Below, one piece after another: positions 1-11,392 of a stretch of DNA of 64,000 bases. This DNA comes from Polytrichum commune (taxonomy: Eukaryota > Streptophyta > Polytrichopsida > Polytrichales > Polytrichaceae), in the NCBI GenBank assembly GCA_950295325.1, contig OX485803.1, positions 76,029,554-76,093,553 of the forward strand, in the 5' to 3' direction. Position 1 is the stretch's first letter, and every line of letters starts with the position of its first letter. The notes beneath the pieces are model-generated. The model ran no database searches. It was given only the letters and a program-made list of their open reading frames with translations, and had not been told where the DNA came from. A program made the position numbers and the translations under genes.

Positions 1-853
1 TGTATTCGTATCTTCCTTGGCTGCCATTTTGGCCCAGTGGATGGCTTCTATAGTTGTGTTGTGGTCCGTGGGGTATGCTAGGCCAATGCCTTGCCATCTG
101 GAGGATTGTGCATGTCCCATGGAGCCAAATATGCTGTCACGGTTGTGAGGTGAGTAATATTGTGTGAGTTGTAGGGGGCATGTGAGTGGGGATGAATAGT
201 ACGAGTGTGTAATTTTAAAGGATTCTATTAGTATTTTAGTAATTGCCGGGTGTAGTGTGTGGTGTAGATTCTTTGCTTGTATTTTTTTTGGTTTTTTCTT
301 GAGGAGTATAGTTATGTTTCTTTGTATAAGCCATAATATTTATGTTTCAAAGTTTTGGGGAGGGGGTTGTAGGGAGTTATTTAGGTGTGTGAGGTTATTG
401 TGGGAGAATTTATTCCATAGCCATTGTAGACGTTTGGTAGTGACGGTGGCCATGTATTTCCCTCTATGGTCGTATATGTGAGCTTCGGAGTTTTGTATTT
501 GGATGGTTGGTTGGTTTGTTTGGCTGTCTTTGTTAGGATTGCACTCTTGTGTGGATAGTTTGAGGTTGGTGATTTTTAAGGGGGGGGGGGGGGTGTATAT
601 ATTTGTTGTCCTTTGATTGGGTGTGGTTGGTGAGATTAGCGTATGTTCGGATGATTTTTTTTGTTCTGTTTGCTTCTTGTGGTATTGTGTTATGCATAGT
701 ATATTATGTTCCAGTAGTATATTATCCGGGTGTAGTAGTTCTTTTTCTTTGCGCCATTGTTGTGTAGTCCCTTGTGGTAATTGCCATTGGCATAGGTACA
801 TTCTTTGGATAGCTTGTGCTCCCCATTTGTCTCTTTTGGTGTTGATTTTTTGA
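1..853 (-). pseudogene. Decayed open frame, probably mobile-element derived
   Basis: On the minus strand one reading frame runs from about 853 to the window start with a single in-frame stop (TAA at 340-342). Downstream of that stop the same frame continues with protein-like sequence, for example SSPLTCPLQLTQYYSPH and IFGSMGHAQSSRWQGIGLAY, so the stop looks like a disabling mutation or a readthrough point. The upstream part is rich in Thr, Asn, Gln and Pro. I do not recognise the family with confidence; its context and multi-domain look suggest a transposable-element ORF. It continues beyond the left edge of the window. A poly-G run of 14 at 581-594 falls inside it and may be an indel hotspot. 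Confidence 0.35.
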
Positions 854-1480
854 GACTTTTACTTAGTGACTCAGATACTTGAGACTTTTACTTGTAATTT
901 GAGGATTTGAGACTTTTAAATTCGAGAAATTGAGACTTTCACTTGTAACTTGAGAACTTGTAGTTTTTACATGCGACCTTGTGAATTGGGATACTTGAGA
1001 CAATTGCTTGAGAATTAGAAGAAAACTCAAGATTTTAACCTAACAACTTGGAGAGTAAAAATTGAGACCTAGACCTAAGAGGAAATCTCAACAAGACACT
1101 TAGAATTTCAAGGAAGAAAAAAGTGTGAAAATTGATCAACCAGATCAATTAACTTAGAAATTAAAGTTGACCAAGACATATGAAGATTGATCAATTGGAC
1201 CAATTAACTTAAGAATTAAAATTTTCAGAGACATGTGAAAATTGATCAATTGGATCAATCAACTTAGGAGATTGAGATATTCGAAACACTTTTTGAAGAA
1301 ATTAGGAGAACTTAATTACTTGTAACATTGTAGAAGTAATCAAAAAAATTGAAGAAATTGGTTACTTGAGACTTACAAAATAATTCAAGGAATATGGATA
1401 CTTGAAATTTTACTTAGCCGTGAAAGAAATCCAAGAAATTTGGATACTTGAAACTATGCACTAATGATTTGAGTGAATGA
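849..1480. repeat. Degenerate short tandem repeats
   Basis: From 849 to about 1,010 the phrase TTGAGACTTTTACTTG recurs with variations (near 850, 878, 907, 927). From 1,123 to about 1,290 three units of about 55 bp begin with GTGAAAATTGATCAA-like sequence (near 1,123, 1,180 and 1,234). The remainder to 1,480 repeats GATACTTGA and AAGAAATT motifs. No coding potential is visible. Confidence 0.7.
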
Positions 1481-3250
1481 GCCAAAAATAGATACTTAGC
1501 AAAGCACATAAACCGAGGCAAAATTACAAAGACGAGGGTTTGAAGCCACTTTCCAAGAGTTACACTCAAGTAAGCTTAGATAGTAAACTCATCAAGTGTA
1601 CCCAAAAGAATGCCACAAGGGATCTAGTCAAGGGGAATGAAGATACATTCTAAAGCGAAGGGAAGATTATGCTGAACCGTAAAGTAGGCCGAATCTCACA
1701 TTCCTTCATTCTCCAAAGATACTTAGAAATCCAATTAAAATAAGTTACAATGTATCAACTCATTAGCCAATCCATGATGATGCCTTCCGCCACACTTCCA
1801 AGAGATTATGAGGTGGCCCTTAGACATGCCTCATGAGTATCATCGAATCTAGGATTTTATAGTTGATCTACAAATTGGTGCAACTTGGTCAATCGGTGGG
1901 ATGACCCATATCGACACTATAATATGAAATATAATATTTATGAAATACAAATTTAGAGCCATTGAGGTTCCCTAGTGATACCTATGCATATATATATATA
2001 GTGTTTGGGTGTGTACTTGTACGTATACAAATGTAATGTGATCTTATTTAAGGAATTGTCTTCAAATACACACATATTTAGTGGGATTGTTAATGAGGAA
2101 GGTCATCGAATATGAAGTGATAAGGACACAATGCTATCAAGTGGAAGGGGGGGGGGCATGTTCTCTTTCCTTAGGGAATGACTCTAGTTGGCTACACTTT
2201 GGTTTGAGGATCACAATGTTATCGGAATACAAAATCATATTTTAATTTTAGGTTTGATGTCTAAGTGAATGGAGGAGAAGGGAGTGGGCTTCACTATATT
2301 TAGAAAGAGGATAAGTTTTGCATAACATTACTTAGTGATGTGGGCCCTCAGAATATAACGGTGGGATGATGGGAGCTCAATCTAAATATGAGTCTCCTTG
2401 CACAAATTTTCAAGCATCCCATTGTTATATTCGGAGGGCCCATAGAATACGCATTGAGTGTTGAGTAATGTTATGCATAGGAAGAGTCGTGTTCTACATA
2501 AATTGAGTATCGACTAGAATGTGGATGTGATTTACTGATCGAAGTGTTGCATCCCAAACTGTTGGTCCGATCACCATAAGCACGCTTATATTACTACACT
2601 AAACATTTGATAATTCATGGCATTGAAATTAGTGTGACATGTTTATTAAAGTGGTTGTTGGGACTCGTCATGTAACACCAAGTGTCATGTGGCAAAATTC
2701 TCTCTAGTTATGACCCGATGATTGCAAGACAATTGATGATGAATAGTGCTCAAATAGTGTGGGCTGCACTAAATCTAATGATGAGTGTAGTTCACTTTAA
2801 AAATGCAATTTTTTTAAGCATAGTAGTTCCTCTTTATTTTGAATTGAATATCAAGGTTATGCCCGAAAATTGAGCTCGGGGACATCAGGTGGACATTGGA
2901 GTTGAGAACTCTAAATCTCAAGTTGAGGTTTGAACATGAAATTAATCCAAATTAAAAACTAAAATAAATCCATTTTTTTTTTAAAATGAACAAAAGTAGG
3001 GACAAACACTCCACCACTCCCAAGGTGGTTTGAAACCCAAGGCCTTAACCTGGATCCAATGGGAACTCCGAGGTCAAGATGCCTAAGGCCGGAATAGTAC
3101 TCGGATAGTACTTGTTTGATTTTCAATCCACCCTACCACCTACGATCCACCCAATCAGTTTTTTTTGTTGGGGGGAGGCGGTATCTAGGTGAACCTAGTA
3201 TTTTCAACCAACCACGTGAGAACCACAGGGCTTGCCCTTGGGGAAGATAG
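1481..3250. other. Intergenic, no gene seen
   Basis: AT-rich sequence with scattered stops in all frames. It contains a TA run near 1,988-2,000, a poly-G run near 2,149-2,157 and the foldback annotated at 2,320-2,476. I see no supportable gene. Confidence 0.5.
2320..2476. repeat. 157-bp foldback (MITE-like)
   Basis: The ends are a perfect 13-bp inverted repeat (GCATAACATTACT at the left, AGTAATGTTATGC at the right). The match resumes further in: GGGCCCTCAGAATATAAC on the left pairs with GTTATATTCGGAGGGCCC on the right with one mismatch, followed by GGTGGGATG against CATCCCATT. The arms are about 50 bp and the loop about 45 bp. No clear target-site duplication was seen, so this may be a MITE or another foldback, possibly an RNA hairpin source. 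Confidence 0.65.
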
Positions 3251-3420
3251 GTGCCAACTGGCTTGTCCACACCCATTCAAGGTGTGCGACTTCAAAAGGA
3301 AGTAACAATCATCAAGGACCCTCTACTTCTCGAATTGCCCGGTTCAGGGTTACACATAGATTTAGACCAACTCGAAAATGAAACAACTGTGACCATAATT
3401 CACACCGGTGACAACATCGG
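3251..3420 (+). pseudogene. Short protein-like stretch, unknown
   Basis: The frame gives regularly alternating hydrophobic and charged residues (for example GVRLQKEVTIIKDPLLLELP, then GLHIDLDQLENETTVTIIH). This looks like real protein, then runs into a CTTT microsatellite at about 3,427-3,455 and stops at 3,496. It could be a decayed exon or part of an element. No family is recognised and no partner exon was found. Confidence 0.2.
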
Positions 3421-3426
3421 AGCCGT

Positions 3427-3455
3427 CTTTCTTTCTTTCTTTCTTTCTTTCTTTC
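3427..3455. repeat. (CTTT)n microsatellite
   Basis: Seven tandem CTTT units, directly downstream of the protein-like stretch. Confidence 0.9.
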
Positions 3456-3736
3456 CACCATTGGCACTGAAGAGCCAACGTATCCACAGAAGTTGAAAAG
3501 AGACACACACAACACATGATGTGCCTGCAAGCTGCCTTGTGTGTATGGGAGGAATAATAAAAGGGAAGGCTGCCATGCGCCAGAGACTACCATTAGTCAG
3601 AGGCTGCTGCTTGAAAGTTCCAAAACGTGGAAGACATGGGAGAAATCCTTTTCGAAGCAAAGAGGTTTATGAGTGGGTGAGTGATGTTTCGTAAGTGAGC
3701 ACCTAAGGGCATCTGCAGCCGGCTCGCCAACGGCGC

Positions 3737-5370
3737 ATGGCGGGCCCGGTGCGAAAACGGCCTCCCAACGGACACTGCACAGCTCCCTCCAAACTGCCGA
3801 GGGACGCCATTGAGCTCCCGGTCTCTCCAAATTTTGCACCTGTGGAGGGAGAAGTTTTCCTCCCTTCAAACTCAGTCAACGCCAGCATGGCAGGGTTGGA
3901 AGCGGGAAGGGTGAGGAAAGGGAAGAACTTTACAGCAGAGGAGGAGACATGCTTGTGTAGGAGTTTTTTGGCAGTGTCGCAGGATCCAGTGTGCGGAAAT
4001 GGGCAACGCAACACCGCATTCTGGGAGCGCATCACTGCTCTCTTCAATCGCGTGAAGGCAAGGGGGAGTCCGTTGCGACCTTCAAGGTCTCTAGAGACCA
4101 AGTGGGGGAGCATCAAGCATGATGTCTCGAAGTTTTGTGGTGCGTACAAGCAGGTTTTGGATTGTAGAGAGTCGGGCACTTCACTAGAGGATGTGCTAGA
4201 TCGTGCATTGGAATACTATAGAGACAGACACCCCAAGCAACAAGGATTCACCTTCCTGCATTGTTGGGCTTTGTTGAAAGAGGTGCCCAGGTGGTGGGAA
4301 TCTCCTCTGGACGTCCAGAAGAGAAATCACGGTGGAGAGGGGAGTCCGGGAGGTGTGGCTATGGCAGCCCGGAGAGCGGTTGTGCACACGCAGCCTGCTG
4401 CTGTTGTCGAGGGGGATGCTGTGGAGGGTGCCAGCGCCGAAGGGGAGGGTTTTGGTAGTGTAGAGAGCGCAGCCCGGGAGTTGGTGAGGCCCAGGGGCCA
4501 GAAGGCATCGAAGCAAGACCTGGTGGAGGTTGGGCGCCGAGACTCAATCTTGAAGTCTCAGGCAAGGGCTACTGAACAAATGGCCGCCGCCAACATGCGG
4601 AAGGCGGAGGCAATGCAGGACCACTCGGCGATGGCATTGTTCAAAATGAACCTGGATGAGTTGGACCAAGGCGCCAGAGAATACTTCGAGCTTCGACGCT
4701 CCGAAGAATTGGAGAGGATAAGGCGCCGAATTGATGCGGAGAAGAGGGTGGCCGACCAGGAGAGGGTGGAGCATGATAGGCTCATGCTGGAGCAGGAGGC
4801 AGATGGGCTTCGGGGGAAACGACCGAGGACTGCACCGACGAACGCCGCTCCTGTAACCGCACAGACAGCTCCCTCGCCGAGAATTCCTGCTCCTGTGCCC
4901 GAATCGACAGCTCCCTCGCCGAGAATTCCGAGTCCTCCTCCGGTGGCACCTCCTTCATTGCCAGGTAAGGATTTTTGCAATCTTTAGGGGTTTACAGGCT
5001 TCAGGGATTTCTGCATTCTTGAGGTACTGGCCGCTCGGGAGACCAGCAGAATTCTTTTCTGCTGGTTTGGTTTTGTTTTTTTTTTGGATTTCTTATTCGG
5101 CTGTGCTCTTTTGCAGATGATTCCCAAGGTGACTACTGGGAGGATTCAGGGATCATCCCAAACACCCAACACCAATCTCAAGCACCAAGCATTCAATCTA
5201 ATTACCAAACACATAGAAGTGTAGCCAGCTCTCACCCTCAAGGATTGTATAGTGTAGAAAACTCAAGTGCAGTGGATGGAAATCCCAATGTGATTCTAGG
5301 AGGTCAAGAATATGTGTACAGAAACTTTGGACAAGGTCTAAACCTAAATGCCCATTTCTACTCTCAATGA
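3737..5370 (+). CDS. PIF/Harbinger ORF1, Myb/trihelix DNA-binding protein
   Basis: Two exons, 3,737-4,964 and 5,117-5,370, join in phase across a 152-bp GT-AG intron to give 493 aa. The first ATG lies only 30 bp inside the element end, so the in-frame ATG at 3,887 (MAGLEAGRVRKGKNFTAEEE, 443 aa) may be the true start. Residues about 60-145 form a Myb/SANT-like trihelix (Trp and aromatic residues in AFWERITALF and SLETKWGSIKHDVSKF), as in the NAM-associated C-terminal and GT-type proteins carried by Harbinger elements. Residues about 300-360 are a charged, probably coiled-coil helix (ELRRSEELERIRRRIDAEKR). A Pro/Ser-rich linker follows and exon 2 adds a Gln/Asn/Ser-rich tail. The family role is to bind the element ends and assist the transposase in the nucleus. 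Without the intron the frame would run on to 4,987 and stop; the splice is inferred from the consensus sites and the continued frame. Confidence 0.85.
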
Positions 5371-5439
5371 CAGTGTATTTTATCTCAACTTTCTGCATTC
5401 TTCACTAGCCTCTGAATTTCTGCAATCTGCTGTATTGTT

Positions 5440-5930
5440 GTGGCCTGTGAAAGCTGGTAGAGTCTGAAATTTGTTCAAATGTAGTAGACTGCGAACTGTG
5501 CTAGGGTCTGAAATCTGGTGATATCATGTAGCCTGTGAAATCTGATAGACTATGAAATCTGTTGATATGTAGCCTGTATGGCTACACTCTGAAATCTGCT
5601 GAAATCATTATAGACTCTGAAATGTGCACCCGAATGTTTTTAGACTCTGCAATCTGCAGCCGAATGGTGTAGCCTGTAACCTTTGCTAGACTGTGAAATG
5701 TACTGAAATGTTTGATAGACTTTTTGTAGCCTGAAATCTTTACTGCACTCTATTTGTTTCATTTGCTTGATTTCATATAGACTTATGAATGACACACAAA
5801 GAACTTGATTTCATATAATCTTATCAGTGACACACAAAGAACTTGATTTCATATAATCTTATCAGTGACACACAAAGAACTTGATTTCATATAATCTTAT
5901 CAGTGACATACAAAGAACTTGATTTCACGC
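5440..5930. repeat. Internal repeats of the Harbinger element
   Basis: From 5,440 to about 5,740 the phrases AGCCTGTGAAATCTG and AGACTCTGAAATCTG recur roughly ten times with drift. From about 5,766 to 5,925 a 38-bp unit beginning ACTTGATTTCATATAATC is repeated about four times, the central copies almost identical. They lie between the 3' ends of the two convergent genes. The near identity of the 38-bp units suggests recent expansion. Confidence 0.8.
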
Positions 5931-6306
5931 ATAAAAATGAACAAACAGTGTGATTGGCTATCACATTGATGGAAAGAAGAAACTCGAAAAGAATCTAAAA
6001 TCGACATGTGAGCAGTTCATCATGTTGGTCACTAAGATTACCGTTGAGCCTTTACTCTCTTTCATGACAAAGGTCACAGCTACGGAATTCTTCCACTCGA
6101 TCAATATTGTTCAAACCCATGAAGTCCAACATATTGGAAGTACATGGGCAAGTGTTTTCTTTGCTAGAATAAGATTATACACAAGAAGAGACTGCACAGA
6201 TTCACATCATGAAGCTCTCTGATTTGCAATCATTTCTTGAGGGTCTTTGCTAAGCCAACTCTATAGCTTCATTATATCCAATCCTATATTGCATTACAAA
6301 TTAAGT

Positions 6307-7611
6307 TCACCTAGCACGTCCTCTCAACATCCAAAGGTGGTCAATCAAATCATTTCTCAATGCAAAATGGGACTGTACATTCTCTATCTCTCTAGTCCCA
6401 CTTTGCAAATCATAGAATGTGAAGGGGGAAGGGGTAATTGCCACTGGAGCTCCAAGATCAACAAGAGGCTCTAGGCCTAAATCACGCTCATCCTCTATAA
6501 TCATGTTATGCATAATGATGCAAGCGATCATGATGTTCGTGATGACACCTAGATCCCAATGCCGCACTGGATTTTTGATGATGTCCCATCGAGACTGTAA
6601 AACGCCAAATGCCCGCTCAACATCCTTCCTAGCACCCTCCTGGCACTTTGTAAAATGCTGCTTCATCTCACCTTGAGGCTCATGAATTGGGTGCACAAAA
6701 CAAGACCAAGGTGGATAAATCCCATCAGTGAGCACGTAATACCGGGAGTAGACATGGCCGTTTACCTCGAATGTGAGGTCTTGCCCAGGACCCCGCAACA
6801 TCTTCAACAAAAAAGGGGAACGGTCTAACACATTAATGTCGTTGTTTCCCCCTGGCAACCCAAAGAAGGCATGCCAAATCCATAGACTCTGGTCAGTGAC
6901 TGCCTCCAATATAATGCTCCTGTTCTTGTCCTTGTCTTGGAATTGCCCTTGCCATGCAACGGGGCAATTCTTCCAATTCCAGTGCATGCAATCTAAACTA
7001 CCAAACATCCCTGGAAACCCCCGGTTCTCATTGATACTCATTTGCAAAACCAAATCGTCCCTAGATGGTTCTCTCAAGTATGTAGACTCAAAACAACCCC
7101 TTATAGCCACACAAAACCTCCTCATACACTCTTGGGCAGTGGACTCACCCAACCTACAATATTCATCGGTTGCATCTGCACCCGAACCGTATGCAAGCAT
7201 GCGAAGTGCAGCAGTACACTTTTGCAACGGTGATAAGCTCAAGCGTCCACAAGCATCCAGTTTTTGCAAAAACCATGGATCAAAATTGCCAACCGCATCC
7301 ACAATCCTCAAGAACACCTCCCTCCGCATCCTAAACCGTCTCCTAAACACGCTAGGTCCATAAGTCGGGTTGTCCGAAAAATAATCAGTCACCAACAAAT
7401 TATGATAGGTTTCCCTATCACGAAACACATTCTTCCTTCCAGGTACACTCCCACGAACCACGGGAGTAGAACTACATTGCCCCAAAATTTCAGATGACAC
7501 AACATCAACCATCTGCATGAATAGCTCATTCTCAAATTCATCCTCCATGTCTTCTTCAAACCCTAAATCAAAACATAAGTTTTTCTCAAGCTCATCCTCC
7601 CAACTATCCAT
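6307..7611 (-). CDS. PIF/Harbinger transposase (DDE_Tnp_4 type)
   Basis: Intact frame of 434 aa from the ATG at 7,609-7,611 (MDSWEDELEKNL). An upstream in-frame ATG at 7,695 would add 28 hydrophobic residues and is less likely. An acidic N-terminal region is followed by a helical DNA-binding part (YGPSVFRRRFRMRREVFLRI), then the nuclease fold. The three catalytic acids are visible: D in GSLDCMHW, D in LTDGIYPPW and E in DVERAFGVLQSRW (residues 207, 296 and 332 counted from this start). MLAYGSGADATDEYCRLGES and GLPGGNNDINVL are also family hallmarks. The enzyme cuts and pastes the element at TWA sites. No internal stop or frameshift was seen and all three catalytic residues are present, so the copy may be functional. 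It lies opposite to ORF1 in the same element. Confidence 0.93.
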   Translation of the reverse strand: MDSWEDELEKNLCFDLGFEEDMEDEFENELFMQMVDVVSSEILGQCSSTPVVRGSVPGRKNVFRDRETYHNLLVTDYFSDNPTYGPSVFRRRFRMRREVFLRIVDAVGNFDPWFLQKLDACGRLSLSPLQKCTAALRMLAYGSGADATDEYCRLGESTAQECMRRFCVAIRGCFESTYLREPSRDDLVLQMSINENRGFPGMFGSLDCMHWNWKNCPVAWQGQFQDKDKNRSIILEAVTDQSLWIWHAFFGLPGGNNDINVLDRSPFLLKMLRGPGQDLTFEVNGHVYSRYYVLTDGIYPPWSCFVHPIHEPQGEMKQHFTKCQEGARKDVERAFGVLQSRWDIIKNPVRHWDLGVITNIMIACIIMHNMIIEDERDLGLEPLVDLGAPVAITPSPFTFYDLQSGTREIENVQSHFALRNDLIDHLWMLRGRAR

Positions 7612-8023
7612 GACACCTTCCCAACAAGAAAGATTTACAAGTCCTAACCCTAAAACCACACAAAATACACTCCCCTCAATAACAAATCGCCACACATGCC
7701 CTACAATCTCAAACGATAATTCAACAGCTTCGAAAAAGCTTGCAGCTCTGGCCCTTTCAACTCTGGTTTCGGGTGATCAGCTACTGGAGTGCTCCGGTTT
7801 CAGGATAACAAGCTCACACAAAACTATGGCCAACTGGCAGGCCACGCAGGCTTGCCACCCACCGTGGTGGCCCCACCCAATACCCTTCCCGCGCGCATAC
7901 AGGGGGCCCTTGCAGGGCGCCGACTGGGCGGCCCTCCCGGCACGGCCCTCCCTCCAAATTAAGTGCCCGCGTCAATGCCCGTTGCTGGGACCCTTTGCCG
8001 TGAGCCGACTGCAGATGCCCTAA

Positions 8024-9950
8024 GCTTACCAAGGGGAGGGCGAAAACACGACACCGTTATAGTACTTATGCCCCTTCCCCACCTGGCCTTAGCTAAGCCT
8101 AAAAGTTGGTTCTAAGAACACGGCCTTCACACCATCGACATTATCTAGTGCTGAGCCTAGTTGGCAAATGATATGGCATGGTTTAAAAGTGGAGGTTCTA
8201 AGCCTCAAGCATTGACTCTCCCATCGGGACCTAGACATGAGGCAAGAATGTAGGATCTTTATAAGTGTTGCCTCTCGTATGTGATTGGCTGCTTTTAGTC
8301 TTAGCTCCGAGGGCGCGAGGAGCTTCATCAACAAAAACCGATGGTAAGATAGATGAGTAGTAAGGCATTTGGGGATGGGATAAAAACAATCCAACATGTC
8401 ATTGCTTGGTAGATAAAGTATTGAACATGTGTGAAAGCTACTTAATTAAAACCTACTCAAACATCTCCGGAGCAAGTTCTTGTAGGTGCATTGGGATAGT
8501 TGGATGCCTCCGCGATAACCGAGGGAGCTTTACCCAGCTTTTGGTTATTTGGTAAAGTCAAGTGAGGAGGGGGCATTAGTGTCACATGTGTAATGGTGTC
8601 ACTTTCCTTATTTTGAGGTGTATGCTAGGTTACACTAATGATCAACAATTTCATCATTAGTGCCATCTCATGACATTTGGCACTTACGTGTGCTTAAGTA
8701 CTAATATCTTGGCATGAGTATGTTTAATTGGGTTATGAGGTGTATGCCTATGTTACACAATGGCCTATATTAAGTTGACTAAAAGTGTACACAAATAACA
8801 CTTGACATTAGTATGCTCAAGAAGATCTTCTTCTTGCATACTAAAATGTGAACACATGACACTCATCATTGGTATGCTCAATAATGTCTTTTCCTTGCAT
8901 ACGAAAACACAAAAGTATATCCCAAGTATTCCAATGTCCTATCCTGAATGTCATGATGTATATATTTTTTCACTTAAAAAATCACTTATGTTGATTAATA
9001 CATCATGTTGACAATTAATAAACGTGACATTTTGAAACCTTTAGGCATCTAGTTTAGGCCCTTCGCAAATAATGTACATGACACTAAATACCATAAACAA
9101 TATAATTGTTATGTAGAGTTTGGGCTTGATTGTGACTAGTGCCAAATGAACACCTAGATTGGGACCCTGAATAAATCTACTAAAAGTTAAATTCCAATAT
9201 TTTAACAAGAAAGTTGTAGAGAGAAAGTTTTAATGGGTCACCAAGGAGTTGTCAAATGCCAACTATGTAAATACTCTAGTGGGTGAGTGGTTGTATGTGC
9301 CAACTAGCCATCTTCTCAATTCCGGGCCCACCTACGAACCTCCTCCTCCTTCTAAAACTGATCATCACAATATCTGGTGACCGACACTTATAAGTTAGAG
9401 ATTATTTAGCGAGCGCATGAAGGTGTAGCAGTCCATGTCCACAACCCTCCACATTCTAGTGAACTATCAAAATATGATTGGATGATAACTTGTGCTTAAC
9501 GACATGCAAACAACTCTGACCCACTATTTTCTAGAGTCTAGTGGGTGAGCGACCTACATGGAAACTCACCCTTAATCCGCCAATCTATCCTACAGTGCTC
9601 ACATTCAACTTAGGTCAGAACTATTAGGCATGTCGGTGCCTAAAGTTCATTTCCACGTCATCTATTGAAAGGATCCAACCAACCACGCAACGACACGTGG
9701 CACCGAAGGTATCATCTCAGGGTACCATTCCTCTCCTTTAGGCAAAGCAAACTGTAGTTTTAGAGCTTTCAAAGCTCGTGAGTCTTGTCCTTTTTCTTTC
9801 CAGAATCCCCAAAATTCTCTGCACTGTCACAGCGACTTACTCATTTTGAAGCGATGATTGCTGGGAATATCTTAAAATTAACTCATCTTAAATTGATAAT
9901 TCACAGGCAAATAAATTTCGCCTTATCTGCACGCCCAGTATAACGACTTC
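8024..9950. other. Intergenic with dispersed repeats
   Basis: No gene is supported. From 8,570 to about 9,160 the DNA belongs to a repeat family seen again near 51,880-52,600 (shared phrases: TTACACTAATGATCAA and GACACTAAATACCATAAA). At 8,800-8,910 a unit of about 70 bp with the motif TTCTTGCATACTAAAA occurs twice in tandem. Confidence 0.5.
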
Positions 9951-11392
9951 TCGTTTCCAGTGCACATGATTCTTCATCATCATCAGCAGCCAGCAGCCAG
10001 CCAGCCAGCGAGCGGATGGTCACAGATTGATGGCCAGGCCAGATTGTTGATTGATCAGACTTTCAAAGGACCCGGCCTTCGGCGCTTTCCCCGGTTTTTG
10101 TTTTAATTCTCGATCAAAAGATTCGGAGATGAGAACTTGGAAGTCAGAGCTGGTGTGAGAGAATCGAGAATCGACATCATTGATGAGGCTCCTGGCTCCC
10201 GTATGATTCGCACGTCATCAACTGAGGATGAGCTACAGAGGCAGCCTATCCGTGCGCGCGTGTGTATATATTGCTGGTACCTATCAGCGAAGTTCACTCC
10301 GACAAACGTGTAAGTTGGATGTAGCTCAAGTGGTGCACTTTTTCCAAAGTCTCCTCTTCGAAGTGGCCGATCGCCGAGGTGTCTGAACCTCGACGCCAGA
10401 CGTCTGCAGGTCGCCGCTTCTGATAATTTCCCTTTGCTTTGCGCTTCTGTGTGGCAATCGTGGAGGTTTTTGGTCAGGAAAGGGGTCAGAAAGAAACGAG
10501 ACGACTTGCTTTGTGTTTCCCTCGCCAACGCGTTTCCAAAATCCTTATTGGGGACCTATCGATGGACCATCCAAGGGAGGGCATTGATGGGAGGCGAGAC
10601 AAATGTTGCGGATGAATCATGTGGGGACAGCTGATTTGAATCACTCCTTTTGGACTCCGCAGGTTGCTGTGGTTGTTGCTGCTCGCTCATAACCGGTGGT
10701 GGCAATCCCGAAGGACTGTATCGACTTGGAACAGATGATGGGGTCTTCAACAAAGTTACGAATTCTTTTGATGACTGTAACGATGTCATAAGAGAAATCA
10801 GTAGGAGATGAGGTCAGCGAGAGTCTTTTTGGGTGACCGACCCCTTTTCGGCCGAGTCTGATCATCGCTCTCCACCGCACATGACCTGAGTTACTCCACC
10901 CGGCGTGACCCTTCAGGGATTGCTGGGAGTTCCAGTCTCATGTATGTCAATAGAAGTTGCACTTAAGGATGATGTTTTAGCGAAAAATATTATCCAGTCT
11001 ACCTTCTTCCGCGGAAGAGATTTTTTTTGTAGGTTTTTTCAAATTGTTTTTCTCGGAGTTCGTGAAGAATTTCCCGACCCTTCGAAGACTGAAAGTTCAC
11101 TTTCTTGAGCTGACCAGTTGGGGTGGTCGACGGGGTTCCCTCGGTGATGACCAGGAGTGAGTCCGAAGTTTGCATCAAGAATTGCAGGGATTTCCAAGAA
11201 AATGTTTCGACCTCCAACTTCCTTAAGGACCAGCGTGGGATGTTTCGACTTCATGATAACTCCGGGTGTAATTCAGAGGCTCCAAATCCACCACGCCGAC
11301 CGCACTGGACCTTGTAACTTTACCATACCCTAGCTAGTTTAGTTTTGGTTACAGCTCTTGCGGAGAAATCTTTGGCTTGTGGAGTTTTTGGG
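9951..11392 (+). promoter_or_regulatory. Probable promoter and 5' leader of the AKT1-like gene
   Basis: This stretch is less AT-rich than its surroundings and has no supported gene of its own. It holds a CAGC/CCAG repeat at about 9,985-10,013 and a TATA-like TGTATATATT near 10,262. A TATA at that place would imply a leader of about 1.1 kb, probably with an intron. Promoter position is inference; no transcript evidence is available here. Confidence 0.35.

Larger units (their letters stand above)
3707..8020. mobile_element. Complete PIF/Harbinger DNA transposon, 4,314 bp
   Basis: Left end GGGCATCTGCAGCCGGCTC; the right end, reverse-complemented, reads GGGCATCTGCAGTCGGCTC, so the termini are inverted repeats with one mismatch in 19. 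The flanks are TAA at 3,704-3,706 and TAA at 8,021-8,023, the 3-bp TWA duplication typical of PIF/Harbinger. Inside are the two proteins such elements use, facing each other: a Myb/trihelix ORF1 on + and a DDE transposase on -. Both frames are open. Known for the superfamily: ORF1 and the transposase are both needed for transposition. Between the genes lie short internal repeats (5,440-5,930). Everything seen is consistent with an autonomous or recently autonomous copy. Confidence 0.93.

Noticed and set aside
3703-4179. Open frame of 158 codons on the - strand
   Set aside because: Antisense shadow of Harbinger ORF1.
6773-7363. Open frame of 196 codons on the + strand
   Set aside because: Antisense shadow of the Harbinger transposase.
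10103-10528. Open frame of 141 codons on the - strand, upstream of the channel
   Set aside because: No family resemblance or second exon; the GC-richer leader region keeps frames open by chance.
11345-11392. Upstream extension of channel exon 1
   Set aside because: It begins at TTG, not ATG; the first ATG in frame is 11,393.
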